This document shows positions 1 to 7,721 of a DNA stretch of 14,258 nucleotides, piece after piece. This DNA comes from PBB1 sp043738425. Lineage in GTDB: Bacteria; Pseudomonadota; Gammaproteobacteria; Burkholderiales; Burkholderiaceae_C. The first letter of the stretch is position 1. The number at the start of each line of letters is the position of its first letter. The notes under the pieces are model-generated. The model saw nothing but the letters and a program-made list of their open reading frames with translations, was not told where the DNA came from and did not search any database. The position numbers and the translations under genes are program-made. Location: the NCBI GenBank assembly GCA_043738425.1, contig JAYUGJ010000024.1, positions 1 to 14,258 on the forward strand, in the 5' to 3' direction.

Positions 1-1398
1 CTTGCGCTTGCCGCCCTGGTTCACCGCCACGGCGGTGTCGTTGACGACTTTCAGAAACGGCACCACGCCCTGGCTCTTGCCGTTGGTGCCCTTGATGTGC
101 GAACCGAGCGCGCGAACATTGGTCCAGTCATTGCCCAGGCCGCCGGCAAACTTCGACAGCAGCGCGTTCTCTTTCAGTGCTTCGTAAATTCCGTCCAGGT
201 CGTCGGCCACCGTGGTCAGGTAGCAGCTCGACAGTTGCGAGCGCCGCGTGCCGGCGTTGAACAGCGTGGGCGTGCTGCTCATGAAATCAAAGCTCGACAG
301 CACTTCGTAAAACTCGATTGCGCGCGCTTCGCGGTCTATTTCGCCGAGCGCCAAGCCCATCGCCACACGCATGTAAAACGCCTGCGGCAGCTCGATGCGG
401 GCTTCGTCGATGTGCAAAAAATAACGGTCGTACAAGGTTTGCAAACCGAGGTAGTCGAAGTGCATGTCGCGCTCGGCCTTCAGCGCGGCACCCAGGCGCG
501 CCAGGTCGAACTGCAGCAGCTTGTCGTCGAGCAATTCAGCCTGCACGCCCTTTTTGATGTAGCCGGGAAAGTACTCCGCGTAGCGTGTGTGCATCTCTGC
601 TTGCAACACCTCGGCGCCGAGTATTTCGCGGCGAATCGTGTGCAGCAGCAGGCGTGCGGTGGCGCGTGTGTAGCCAGGGTCTTTTTCAATCAGCGTACGC
701 GCCGCCAATATCGACGCCTTGTGTACCTCGTCGATCGGCACACCGTCGTACAAATTGCGTTTGGTCTCCAGCAAGATGGGCTCGGCGCGCACATCAGCGC
801 CCAAACCCTCACAGGCAGACTCGACGATGGCTCGCAAATGTGCGGCGTCGAGCGGCACGCGGCGACCGCCGTCGAGCACCGTCAAGGTGGACTCATCGGG
901 CAGCGCAGGCGGCGACTGCTTGGCGCGCTCTTGCGAGCGGCGTTCGCGGTACAGCACATAAGCGCGCGCCACTTCATGGTGCCCGCCGCGCATCAGGCCC
1001 AACTCGACCTGGTCCTGGATGTCCTCGATGTGGAACGTGCCGCCGCCCGGCCGCGAACGCAACAGTGCGCGCACCACCGATTCGGTCAGTGTGTCGACGG
1101 TTTCGCGCACGCTGGCCGATGCGGCACCTTGCGTGCCGTGCACCGCAAGAAACGCTTTCATCAATGCCACTGCGATCTTGCTCGGCTCAAACGAGACGAC
1201 CGCACCATTGCGCCGAATGATGTGAAACGACTCGTAGGCCGACGCCGCGGCAGACAACCGTGCACCACCCGCTGCCGAGGTACCGGCCGTGCTGGTTGCG
1301 CGTGTCGTGGCGGTGGCGGTAGTGGTCGCGGTAGCGCTGGCTGCGGTGACCGCGCCCGTGACAGGGAAGGCAGAGCTGGTGATCTGGTCGGTTTGCAT
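1..1398 (-). CDS. nrdA: Class I ribonucleoside-diphosphate reductase, alpha subunit (partial, N-terminal 466 codons)
   Basis: Large catalytic subunit of aerobic ribonucleotide reductase, which reduces NDPs to dNDPs with the NrdB radical subunit. The ATG at 1398-1396 follows a GAGAAAG ribosome site (1411-1405) at 6 nt. Residues 1-50 are a Thr/Ala low-complexity leader. Residues about 55-155 form an ATP-cone (RRNGAVVSFEPSKI near 62-75), and about 170-265 look like a second, more divergent cone. The catalytic barrel begins after about 265. SSCYL places a conserved redox Cys at residue 392, and RALGSHIKGTNG and NQGGKRK near the window edge are typical of the alpha-subunit active-site region. The remaining C-terminal part, including the radical-transfer tyrosines and C-terminal cysteines, lies outside the window. 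The long 5' region carries NrdR boxes. The family assignment is secure; the double cone is my reading of the sequence and matches the architecture known from Pseudomonas aeruginosa NrdA. Confidence 0.95.
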   Translation of the reverse strand, partial: MQTDQITSSAFPVTGAVTAASATATTTATATTRATSTAGTSAAGGARLSAAASAYESFHIIRRNGAVVSFEPSKIAVALMKAFLAVHGTQGAASASVRETVDTLTESVVRALLRSRPGGGTFHIEDIQDQVELGLMRGGHHEVARAYVLYRERRSQERAKQSPPALPDESTLTVLDGGRRVPLDAAHLRAIVESACEGLGADVRAEPILLETKRNLYDGVPIDEVHKASILAARTLIEKDPGYTRATARLLLHTIRREILGAEVLQAEMHTRYAEYFPGYIKKGVQAELLDDKLLQFDLARLGAALKAERDMHFDYLGLQTLYDRYFLHIDEARIELPQAFYMRVAMGLALGEIDREARAIEFYEVLSSFDFMSSTPTLFNAGTRRSQLSSCYLTTVADDLDGIYEALKENALLSKFAGGLGNDWTNVRALGSHIKGTNGKSQGVVPFLKVVNDTAVAVNQGGKRK

Positions 1399-1527
1399 AA
1401 ATAACTTTCTCAATGGGAGCTGGATCCGGTTCGACCCTCGTCTGCGTTGGTGCAGCCGTTGTCAGCAGGTGACCGAACTAAAAATAATGCGTTGCGCGGT
1501 TTGAATTGGCTTGCGGCTGTGACGTCG

Positions 1528-1563
1528 TGTCTGGCGTGATGTCTGGCGTGATGTCTGGCGTAA
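1528..1563. repeat. Three-copy 12-bp tandem repeat in the nrdA leader
   Basis: The unit TGTCTGGCGTGA occurs at 1528-1539 and 1540-1551, and once more at 1552-1563 with a single change (TGTCTGGCGTAA). It sits 130-165 nt upstream of the nrdA start codon, probably inside the transcribed leader. No gene is affected by a change in copy number. Confidence 0.95.
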
Positions 1564-1611
1564 TCTGCACCGTGGCCGCTGGTAAGCGACTTCGCGAAAA
1601 CACCGCCGACC

Positions 1612-1629
1612 GTTGTGCAGGCGCACAAC
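1612..1629. other. Small perfect hairpin in the nrdA leader
   Basis: GTTGTGC (1612-1618) and GCACAAC (1623-1629) form a 7-bp perfect stem with a 4-nt loop. A second GTTGTGC at 1657-1663 could pair with the same GCACAAC arm, giving two mutually exclusive structures. No T-run follows on either strand, so this is not an intrinsic terminator. Confidence 0.5.
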
Positions 1630-1692
1630 CTGATGCGTGTGATGTCAACCCCGCAAGTTGTGCGACCGTGCTCGATCGCCACTGGACCGTAC

Positions 1693-1708
1693 ACGCTATA
1701 TCTGGGGT
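1693..1708 (-). promoter_or_regulatory. NrdR box 1
   Basis: The 16-mer ACGCTATATCTGGGGT agrees with the NrdR consensus form (ACACTATATCTTGTGT-like) at about 13 of 16 positions. It is the box nearer nrdA. NrdR is the nucleotide-sensing repressor of ribonucleotide reductase genes and binds paired boxes. Confidence 0.8.
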
Positions 1709-1723
1709 CTCATCGCGCATTAG

Positions 1724-1739
1724 ACACTATAGGTAGTGT
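1724..1739 (-). promoter_or_regulatory. NrdR box 2
   Basis: ACACTATAGGTAGTGT is a near-perfect palindrome of the NrdR type. It starts exactly 31 bp from box 1, which is three helical turns, a spacing known for functional NrdR box pairs. It overlaps the probable -10 element of nrdA, as expected for a repressor site. Confidence 0.85.
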
Positions 1740-1754
1740 GTTTAGGCGACGCAA
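1726..1754 (-). promoter_or_regulatory. Probable sigma-70 promoter of nrdA
   Basis: On the minus strand TTGCGT (1754-1749) and TATAGT (1731-1726) are separated by exactly 17 bp. The -10 matches consensus at 5 of 6 positions; the -35 is weak (TTG only). The -10 lies inside NrdR box 2. This arrangement supports the assignment, but a promoter closer to the gene cannot be excluded. Confidence 0.5.
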
Positions 1755-1970
1755 TACCCACAGACATTTTGTATCACCCGGCGCATGTGCGGCACCTCGA
1801 ATCAGACCGTCGCGCATGCCTTCGTGCACAGCCGCTGTGATGCGTCACATCGCCGGCGCATGCCGCTGTTTGACTGGTTCACACCGCCGAAACGTGGCTG
1901 CATTGCGCACCAGTCCTTGATTCGTCGATACGGCAAACTGAATCGCGACTTGTCGGCTACCGCCTGGCGA

Positions 1971-2561
1971 TCAAGCCGGGTCCACCACGCCTGCGGGAAA
2001 ACACTTTGCTGGCCAGCCGAGCGCATGCACGACCAGCGCCCAATCGAAGCCTGGACCAGGATCGGCCTTGCGTCCTGCCGCCACATGCTCGTGACCCGCG
2101 ACATCGAGGAAACCACCGCCGTCGGCACAGGCTCGCAACAGCTGCAGCAAGCAGGCGTACTGGTCAGCTTCGAACGCCTCGCCCTCCAAGCCTTCGAGTT
2201 CGATCCCGATCGAGAAATCGTTGCAGTTGTCGCGGCCGCGCCAAACGGACGCACCCGCATGCCACGCACGGTCGCGAACCGACACGAACTGCACACACTG
2301 GCCGTCGCGGCGTATGAAGAAATGGGCGGAGACCCGCACGCCGTCGAGCGCGCGGAAGTACGGGTGTGCGGTCGCATCGAGTTGGCCGAGGAAAAATTGT
2401 TCGACTTCGCCGCCACCGTAGACGCCTGGCGGCAGGCTGATCGAATGCAGCAGCACCAAGCTGGGTGCGCTGGCATCGGGCCGCGGCCCGCAATGCGGCG
2501 TAGCAACGTGCCGCGCATGCGCCCACCAACCGTGCTGCCAATTGCCCGCCGATTCCGCCAT
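1971..2561 (-). CDS. ampD: 1,6-anhydro-N-acetylmuramyl-L-alanine amidase AmpD
   Basis: Cytoplasmic zinc amidase of peptidoglycan recycling that cuts the stem peptide from anhydro-muropeptides; in many bacteria its loss induces AmpC beta-lactamase through AmpR. The 196-residue product aligns through its length with E. coli AmpD (183 aa). Zinc ligands are His39 (LLHSISLPPG), His157 and Asp167 (GHEHVAAGRKADPGPGFDW), with Glu121 (SIGIELEG) and Lys165 as catalytic residues. The ATG at 2561 was chosen because homology begins just after it (WWAHARHVATPHCGPRPD). The frame stays open upstream to a TTG at 2678 that overlaps the pilR stop, but those 39 residues do not resemble the family. The ribosome site is weak, and a GTG at 2573 is an alternative. 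It is the last gene of the minus-strand cluster. Confidence 0.95.
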   Translation of the reverse strand: MAESAGNWQHGWWAHARHVATPHCGPRPDASAPSLVLLHSISLPPGVYGGGEVEQFFLGQLDATAHPYFRALDGVRVSAHFFIRRDGQCVQFVSVRDRAWHAGASVWRGRDNCNDFSIGIELEGLEGEAFEADQYACLLQLLRACADGGGFLDVAGHEHVAAGRKADPGPGFDWALVVHALGWPAKCFPAGVVDPA

Positions 2562-2674
2562 CAGCTCAGCCACCGTGACACCCGAAAACCTGGCGTTCTG
2601 CAAACGCCTTCGCCGTGCTCGACCGGCGCGGTGCGCCAACACCTTGCATCCATCACCGACCGCTTCGGCTGCAA

Positions 2675-4387
2675 TCAAAAATTCCCGCGTTCGCCGTCCA
2701 CCGCCGCATCGGCCCCCACCATCACATGCAGCCGCGCCATGCGGTAGCGCATCTGGCGCAATGACAAGCCCATGCTCGCACCTGCCGCAGTGCGGTTGAA
2801 ACGGTGCTGCTCGAGCGCGCGCAACAAGATCTGGCGCTCGACGTCGTCGAGGTGCGCTGCCAAATCGGCGGGCACCCCGACGTTTGTAGCCGCGCGCGAA
2901 TTCGTGTCGGCAAAGCCGTCCAACACCACCTCCGGTGGCACCGACGCTGCCCCATAGATCAGCCGCGCCGTGCGGTTGAATTCAGGCGGTGCGGCGTCGC
3001 CGACCGCATCGATCGGCAGGTCGAGATCGGTGATGTCGATCAACTCACCACCCGACAACGCCACCGCACGGTGCAGCAGGTTTTCAAGCTCACGCACATT
3101 GCCGGGGAATGGATAGCCCGCCAGATGCGCCAGCGCGCCGCGGGTCAAGCGCGGCGCGGGCGACACACCGGCGTCACGCGCGATGCGCTCGAGGACGCGC
3201 TCACCAATGCTGGCCAAATCCTCGAGCCGCTCGCGCAGTGGCGGCACCCGAATCTGGATCACATTCAAGCGGTAGTACAGGTCTTGTCGAAACCGACCCG
3301 CCTGCACTTCAACGCCCAGGTCTTTGTGGGTGGCGCTGAGCACGCGCACATTGACCGACAACTCACCGACCGCACCGACCGGGCGCACCGAGCGTTCTTG
3401 CACCGCGCGCAGCAACTTGGATTGCATCGCCAGTGGCAGGTCACCGATCTCATCGAGGAACAGCGTACCGCCGTCGGCTGCCTGGAAAAAACCTTCGCGG
3501 TCTTCGTTGGCACCGGTAAACGCACCTTTGCGGTAGCCGAAAAATTCGGCCTCCAGCAAGTGGTCAGGAATGGCGCTGCAGTTCACCGCGATGAACGGCT
3601 GGCCGCTGCGCACGCTGACCTGGTGGATCGCGCGCGCCACCAGTTCTTTGCCGGTACCCGACTCACCATGCACCAGCACCGGGGCCATGCTGCGTGCGAC
3701 CTTGTCGACCAGCGCACGCACCTGCTTCATCGCGACCGACTGGCCAGCCATCCGATCGAGTGCAGCGCTGGTCGGCGCGGGTGTGGGCGGCGCTGTCGAC
3801 GCGGCTGCAGGCGCTGCGGTGGCGACTCGCGGCGCAAGTGCCGTCACCGCATTCCACTGCGAACTGCCCTGCGCGATCGCGTTGCCGCGGGTGGCGTCGG
3901 CGGTGGCTTCAGCGGTCGGCGCACCCGGAGCGGGATCGGCCAGCGCGGCACCCGCGCGCACCGCACGCTCGGTCGGCAAACTCGATGGCAGCGTGGTCGG
4001 CACGGTGGCCGGGCCACGGCCCAACGCCGACGCCACCACCGCACGAAACTGCTTCAGGTCGACCGGCTTGGTCAGGTAATCGTAGGCACCGGCCTTGAGG
4101 GCTTCGACCGCGTTTTCAGCCGAGCCGTACGCGGTGATGACGATGGCCTTTTCACGCCGTGCGTTGTTTTCCAGATAGCTCAATATGTCGAGGCCGGTGC
4201 CGTCGGGCAGCCGCATGTCGGTGATGACCGCGCTGTAGACCCTGTCTTGCAAATGCAGCAACGCCTCCTCCACCGTGCCGGCGGTTTCGATGTCGTAGCC
4301 CTCGCGCAGCAACGTCAATTCGTACAACGTGCGCAGGTCGGGTTCGTCATCGACGACCAGCAAACTGAAGTAAGTGGGAGAAGACAT
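2675..4387 (-). CDS. pilR: Sigma-54-dependent response regulator PilR (NtrC family)
   Basis: Transcription activator that, when phosphorylated by PilS, opens sigma-54 promoters such as that of pilin. Residues 1-123 are a receiver domain with acidic pair Asp13/Asp14, phosphoacceptor Asp57 (VITDMRLPDG), Thr85 and Lys107 (YLTKPVD). Residues about 124-208 are an Ala/Pro/Thr-rich linker, much longer than in P. aeruginosa PilR (about 445 aa in total, against 570 here). The AAA+ domain follows with Walker A GESGTGKE (241-248), the sigma-54 contact loop GAFTGA (288-293), Walker B GGTLFLDEIGD (306-316) and R-finger region FRQDLYYRL. The last 50 residues hold a Fis-type helix-turn-helix (FNRTAAGASMGLSLRQMRYRM). 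The start ATG at 4387 lies 10 bp after the pilS stop, so the two are co-transcribed. The PilR rather than another NtrC-like name rests on the PilS neighbour and gene order. Confidence 0.92.
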   Translation of the reverse strand: MSSPTYFSLLVVDDEPDLRTLYELTLLREGYDIETAGTVEEALLHLQDRVYSAVITDMRLPDGTGLDILSYLENNARREKAIVITAYGSAENAVEALKAGAYDYLTKPVDLKQFRAVVASALGRGPATVPTTLPSSLPTERAVRAGAALADPAPGAPTAEATADATRGNAIAQGSSQWNAVTALAPRVATAAPAAASTAPPTPAPTSAALDRMAGQSVAMKQVRALVDKVARSMAPVLVHGESGTGKELVARAIHQVSVRSGQPFIAVNCSAIPDHLLEAEFFGYRKGAFTGANEDREGFFQAADGGTLFLDEIGDLPLAMQSKLLRAVQERSVRPVGAVGELSVNVRVLSATHKDLGVEVQAGRFRQDLYYRLNVIQIRVPPLRERLEDLASIGERVLERIARDAGVSPAPRLTRGALAHLAGYPFPGNVRELENLLHRAVALSGGELIDITDLDLPIDAVGDAAPPEFNRTARLIYGAASVPPEVVLDGFADTNSRAATNVGVPADLAAHLDDVERQILLRALEQHRFNRTAAGASMGLSLRQMRYRMARLHVMVGADAAVDGERGNF

Positions 4388-4397
4388 CAATCGCCGA

Positions 4398-6332
4398 TCA
4401 CATCAACTCAGCATGCTTCGCCGTGGGTTTGGCCTGGAGCGCTGCAACGTCCAACGGCCGACGACGCAGGTTGACAAAAAAATCATTGCGGTTCGGCTCT
4501 GCGGCTGGCCGCAATCGGTAGTCGATGCTGGCCCCGTGCTGCTCGCACAGCTGGCGGCAAATATACAAGCCCAACCCCGTGCCGCGGCTGCGGGTCGAGA
4601 AGAACGGCTCGAACAAATAGCGCTCGACATCGAATGGAATCGTCGGCCCATCGCTGCTCACGCTGAGCTGCACCGCTGCGTCGTCCAACACGATGACACG
4701 CACATGCACCGAGCCGGGCGCATCGCTCGCGTGGCGGCGCGCGTTGTCGAGCAGATTGATCAGCACGCGGCGCAGGTGCTCGGCGTCGAACGCCACGCCC
4801 ATCACCGGGTGAGCGCCGACCGGCAGCTCGACTTTGAGCACCGCAGCCTCCCCTTGCGGCAGCGCCGCCGATTGCGCCCAATCGCTGCACGCGGCCGCCA
4901 CCTCGGCGTTCAGTTCGATCACTGCCGCATCGGTGACCGCGCCCGGCGCGGCTTCCATCACATCGTCGACGATGCGTTTGAGGCGCTTCACGTTGTCGGC
5001 GACCATTTTGGTCAGCTGCTGCTGGGTCGGCGTGGTGGCGTCTTCACAGAGCAACGCGTTGGCCTGCGCAATGGCCGCCAGCGGGTTGCGAATTTCGTGC
5101 GCGATGCCGGCCGACACGCGGCCCATCGCGGCCAGTTTGTCCTGCCGCATGCGCGCTTGCATGCTGCGCACGTCTTCGAGCAGCAGCACGCACAACTCTT
5201 CGGACGACGGTGCGTCAGCGCGTCGGGTGAAGCGAATGCGTACCCGCAGCGTGCGCGTGACCGCGGGCTCGAACTGCAGCACCACATCGCGGCCGGCTTC
5301 GGGCCACACCGCATCGTGAAATCCGCGCTCGACCGTTTTCACCAGTTCTTCCCACGCGGCCACACCGCGCAATTGAAACGGTGCGGCGCGGCCCAGCCCG
5401 CGCTGCACCAGCAGCCGCCGCGCCGCTGGGTTGGTAGCGCGCACGCGGCCCGCGCGGTCGACCACCAACACGCCGTCTTGCATCTCTTCGATCACCAGGC
5501 GATTGAGCTGCGCCTGCTGCCGCGCCAGCTCCAGGCTGTCGCGCGCGGTCAGCTCTTCGCGTGCCAATCGGCTGGCCAGTTCCCCAGCCAGCACGCTGAT
5601 GACGAACAAGCCGCTTCCGGCCAGACCGGCCTGTGTGATCAGCGCGGTCGCTTCGCCACCCGCCAGCACGCCAATCCAGGCATTGCCCAGCAGCAGCAGC
5701 GCCACCGCCGCGACCACCGCCAGCGCTTGCAGTCGGCGCGCCAACACGCCGGCCATCAACACCGGCAACACCAGCAGCGCCGCGTAGTTCAAGCTGTTTC
5801 CGGGCGACACCGACACCATGTGCAGCGCGGTGAAACACAAAATATCGGCACCGATACAGCTCAGCCACTGGCCGCGGCTGAGGCGCGGGGCCGCCGCTGC
5901 GTCGTCAGCTGCGTCGGGGCCGGACAACAACCACATGCCCAACGCCAACGCTGCATAGGCCACGCTGATAGCGGCCACAGCCCGCCCAGGGGGCGAACCG
6001 AACAATCCGGCCGCCGACACGGTGGCCACCAACGCGGTGCCGAGCGCGGCGCGTGCGCTTAAAAAAGCACGGTAAATCCGGCGAAATGCAGACGGGCCGT
6101 TTCGAGTGGCCAGCGCCCGCGCGGTGGGCTGCAAGGCGGAGTCGGCATCGAGCGCGTCGGCGTTTGAATCTGCTGCGGCCTGGTCCAACGCATCGCGGCG
6201 GCTGTCGTCATGCGCCATCGTTTCGGCGTCGCCGATGAACGCGCCGAACCACGACTCACCGGCCCGCGTTTCGCGCGAACGCTGGCGGCGATCAGTGCGC
6301 CGGCGATCGGCGGGCGCAACCTCGGCGCTCAT
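4398..6332 (-). CDS. pilS: Membrane sensor histidine kinase PilS
   Basis: Sensor kinase partner of PilR, controlling type IV pilin transcription. From the chosen ATG the product has 644 residues. A charged, Arg/Asp-rich cytoplasmic segment of about 90 residues precedes six hydrophobic segments spread over roughly residues 95-250. A PAS-like linker region (LNRLVIEEMQDGVLVVDRAGRV) follows, then the HisKA motif GRVSAGIAHEIRNPLAAI with phosphoacceptor His412, the N-box NLLDNARRHA (526-535), and the G-box STRSRGTGLGLYICRQL. The start is uncertain: the frame is open to a GTG at 6407, 30 bp after the preceding gene, and an internal ATG lies at 6218; none has a strong ribosome site. I chose 6332 as a compromise. 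The product is longer than P. aeruginosa PilS (about 530 aa), mostly at the N-terminus. Confidence 0.9.
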   Translation of the reverse strand: MSAEVAPADRRRTDRRQRSRETRAGESWFGAFIGDAETMAHDDSRRDALDQAAADSNADALDADSALQPTARALATRNGPSAFRRIYRAFLSARAALGTALVATVSAAGLFGSPPGRAVAAISVAYAALALGMWLLSGPDAADDAAAAPRLSRGQWLSCIGADILCFTALHMVSVSPGNSLNYAALLVLPVLMAGVLARRLQALAVVAAVALLLLGNAWIGVLAGGEATALITQAGLAGSGLFVISVLAGELASRLAREELTARDSLELARQQAQLNRLVIEEMQDGVLVVDRAGRVRATNPAARRLLVQRGLGRAAPFQLRGVAAWEELVKTVERGFHDAVWPEAGRDVVLQFEPAVTRTLRVRIRFTRRADAPSSEELCVLLLEDVRSMQARMRQDKLAAMGRVSAGIAHEIRNPLAAIAQANALLCEDATTPTQQQLTKMVADNVKRLKRIVDDVMEAAPGAVTDAAVIELNAEVAAACSDWAQSAALPQGEAAVLKVELPVGAHPVMGVAFDAEHLRRVLINLLDNARRHASDAPGSVHVRVIVLDDAAVQLSVSSDGPTIPFDVERYLFEPFFSTRSRGTGLGLYICRQLCEQHGASIDYRLRPAAEPNRNDFFVNLRRRPLDVAALQAKPTAKHAELM

Positions 6333-6437
6333 GAATGGTCGCTGCGCCACATTGCCGTGCAGTCGCGGGCCGCCGTTGCCATCAGCTGCGTGCCGTCGGA
6401 TAAGCACCGTCAGGCAAGCGCCACCACGCCAGCCGCA

Positions 6438-6728
6438 TCACTTCGGCGTCGCTTTCTCGTGCGCGACGCGGTGCGGCTGCCCGCAGAACCACAGCGCCTC
6501 GGCCGGCACCGCCTCGCTTTGCGGCAGGTGCACGCCGCAGTGCGCGCAGGCCACGATGTTTTCACGCACCGGTCGCGCATCGGGCGAATCCGCTGGTGCC
6601 GCGGCGGGCGCATTCGCTGACGGTTCGGCGGCCGGGTCGGTGGGATCCACTGGCTTGCTGCTACGGCGTCCGCCGCGCAGTGCCCAGACGATCAACAAAA
6701 ACACGCCCAGCAGTAAAAAGAATCTCAT
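6438..6728 (-). CDS. PP0621-family small membrane-anchored zinc-motif protein
   Basis: Conserved protein of unknown function, 96 residues. Residues 3-17 are one hydrophobic helix (FFLLLGVFLLIVWAL) followed by basic residues (GGRRSSK), which suggests an N-terminal membrane anchor with the rest in the cytoplasm. Residues 27-55 are a Pro/Ala-rich spacer. The C-terminus carries CAHC (Cys61, Cys64) and FCGQPH (Cys82, His86), a probable zinc-binding knuckle. From memory, PP0621-family proteins with this layout sit directly upstream of pilS in beta- and gamma-proteobacteria, as here. The ATG at 6728 was chosen because it places the hydrophobic helix at the N-terminus; a GTG at 6800 overlapping the upstream stop would add 24 unlikely residues. 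Confidence 0.85.
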   Translation of the reverse strand: MRFFLLLGVFLLIVWALRGGRRSSKPVDPTDPAAEPSANAPAAAPADSPDARPVRENIVACAHCGVHLPQSEAVPAEALWFCGQPHRVAHEKATPK

Positions 6729-6792
6729 TGCAAACACCGTGTGCGCAGTGAGGCAAGCGTCGGCACCTTGCTCGGCAGAAGGCAGCGCATCG

Positions 6793-7644
6793 TCAGGCAC
6801 CCATGGGCCGGTTCAACAGCACCTCGACCACGAAACGCGATCCGACATAAGCCAGCAGCAGCAAACCCGCACCGGCATAGACCCAGCGGGTGGCCTGCGG
6901 GCCGCGCCAACCAAAACGTTTGCGGCCGGTCAACAGAGCCGCGTAGACCAACCAGCCCAGCACCGAAAACACTGCCTTGTGGTTCCACTGCCAGGGGTTG
7001 GCAAACACCCAGCCCAGAAAAATCGCCAGCGACAACACCACGAAGCCGGCCGCGACGAAGCGAAACGTCAAGCGCTCTAACAACATCAGCGGCAAGCCCA
7101 TTGGCGGGGTGGCGCTCGAACCCGCGCGCGGCCCACCGGCCGCTGCCAGGCGAGCTGGCTGCAGCGTTTGCCGCATCAGCCGATCGGCACGGTTCAACAT
7201 CGCCGCGTGCAATACCGCCGCGCCAAACAACCCGTAAGAAGCAATGCCGAGCACCCAATGAATCGGTGCCCAGCGCGACGCAGCGAGTGGTCGCAGCTCG
7301 CCGGGAAACAACAGCGCCAGCACCACCGCATAGCCGCCCAACACGGCCAGCGTGCGACGCACCCCGCGTATCGGCAGAAACCGGCTCTCGGCCACGTACA
7401 CCGTGATCACCATCCACAAAGTGACGGACAGAGCGGGCGCAAAACCGAACCGCGCGCCCTGCACTTGCGCACCCATGCCGGAAGTGTCGACCGCAATCGC
7501 GACCGCGTGCAAAACCCAGCCCGCCAGCAGGTACGAGCGCAAGCCACCGGGCACGCGTTCGACTGCAAAAGCGGCAATCGCGTAGGCCAAAAAAGCTGCC
7601 GCGCTGACGCCAGTCAACACGGTCGGAAATGCGACCGCTGTCAC
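6793..7644 (-). CDS. Cytochrome c assembly / heme-handling membrane protein (YpjD, CcsA/HemX-like)
   Basis: Inner-membrane protein of the cytochrome c assembly (CcmC/CcsA/HemX) superfamily, 283 residues with about eight hydrophobic segments. Family signatures are FGFAPALSVTLWMVITVY (67-83), the histidine of RWAPIHWVLGIASYGLF (124-140) and NPWQWNHKAVFSVLGWLVY (216-234), whose histidines (129 and 222) are candidate heme ligands. It has the size of the YpjD/HemX branch rather than of full CcsA, so its exact role in heme handling is not settled. An Ala/Gly/Pro-rich loop lies near 165-182. The start is a GTG at 7644; no ATG occurs nearby and no strong ribosome site is visible. It diverges from ffh across 77 bp and is the first gene of the cluster that ends with ampD. 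Confidence 0.85.
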   Translation of the reverse strand: MTAVAFPTVLTGVSAAAFLAYAIAAFAVERVPGGLRSYLLAGWVLHAVAIAVDTSGMGAQVQGARFGFAPALSVTLWMVITVYVAESRFLPIRGVRRTLAVLGGYAVVLALLFPGELRPLAASRWAPIHWVLGIASYGLFGAAVLHAAMLNRADRLMRQTLQPARLAAAGGPRAGSSATPPMGLPLMLLERLTFRFVAAGFVVLSLAIFLGWVFANPWQWNHKAVFSVLGWLVYAALLTGRKRFGWRGPQATRWVYAGAGLLLLAYVGSRFVVEVLLNRPMGA

Positions 7645-7721
7645 CGAAAAAACCCAGAAGATAGACTCATCGCCACAGTGTACTTTCGCGTTACGCCGCC
7701 TGCGGCACCGCCCTTCCCGCC

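Larger units (their letters stand above)
1399..1970. other. Long intergenic region upstream of nrdA
   Basis: This 572-bp stretch separates ampD from nrdA, both on the minus strand. I find no convincing coding sequence on either strand. It holds a probable nrdA promoter, two NrdR boxes, a 12-bp triple tandem repeat and small inverted repeats, all listed separately. If transcription starts near 1718 the nrdA leader would be about 320 nt long. I saw no intrinsic terminator after ampD at 1971. Confidence 0.7.

Noticed and set aside
97..1404. Long open frame on the plus strand across nrdA
   Set aside because: It is the antisense of a well-conserved nrdA, with Arg/Gln/His-rich content typical of GC-rich shadow frames.
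1752..1762. DnaA-box-like ATACCCACA near the nrdA promoter
   Set aside because: Two of nine positions differ from the consensus and there is no second copy, so chance is sufficient.
1785..2747. Plus-strand open frame of 320 codons over ampD
   Set aside because: The minus strand carries all AmpD zinc and catalytic residues; the plus frame is antisense to it.
2804..6062. Two long plus-strand open frames (2804-4474 and 4374-6062)
   Set aside because: They are antisense to pilR and pilS, which show complete domain motifs; the plus-strand translations match nothing and have shadow-frame composition.
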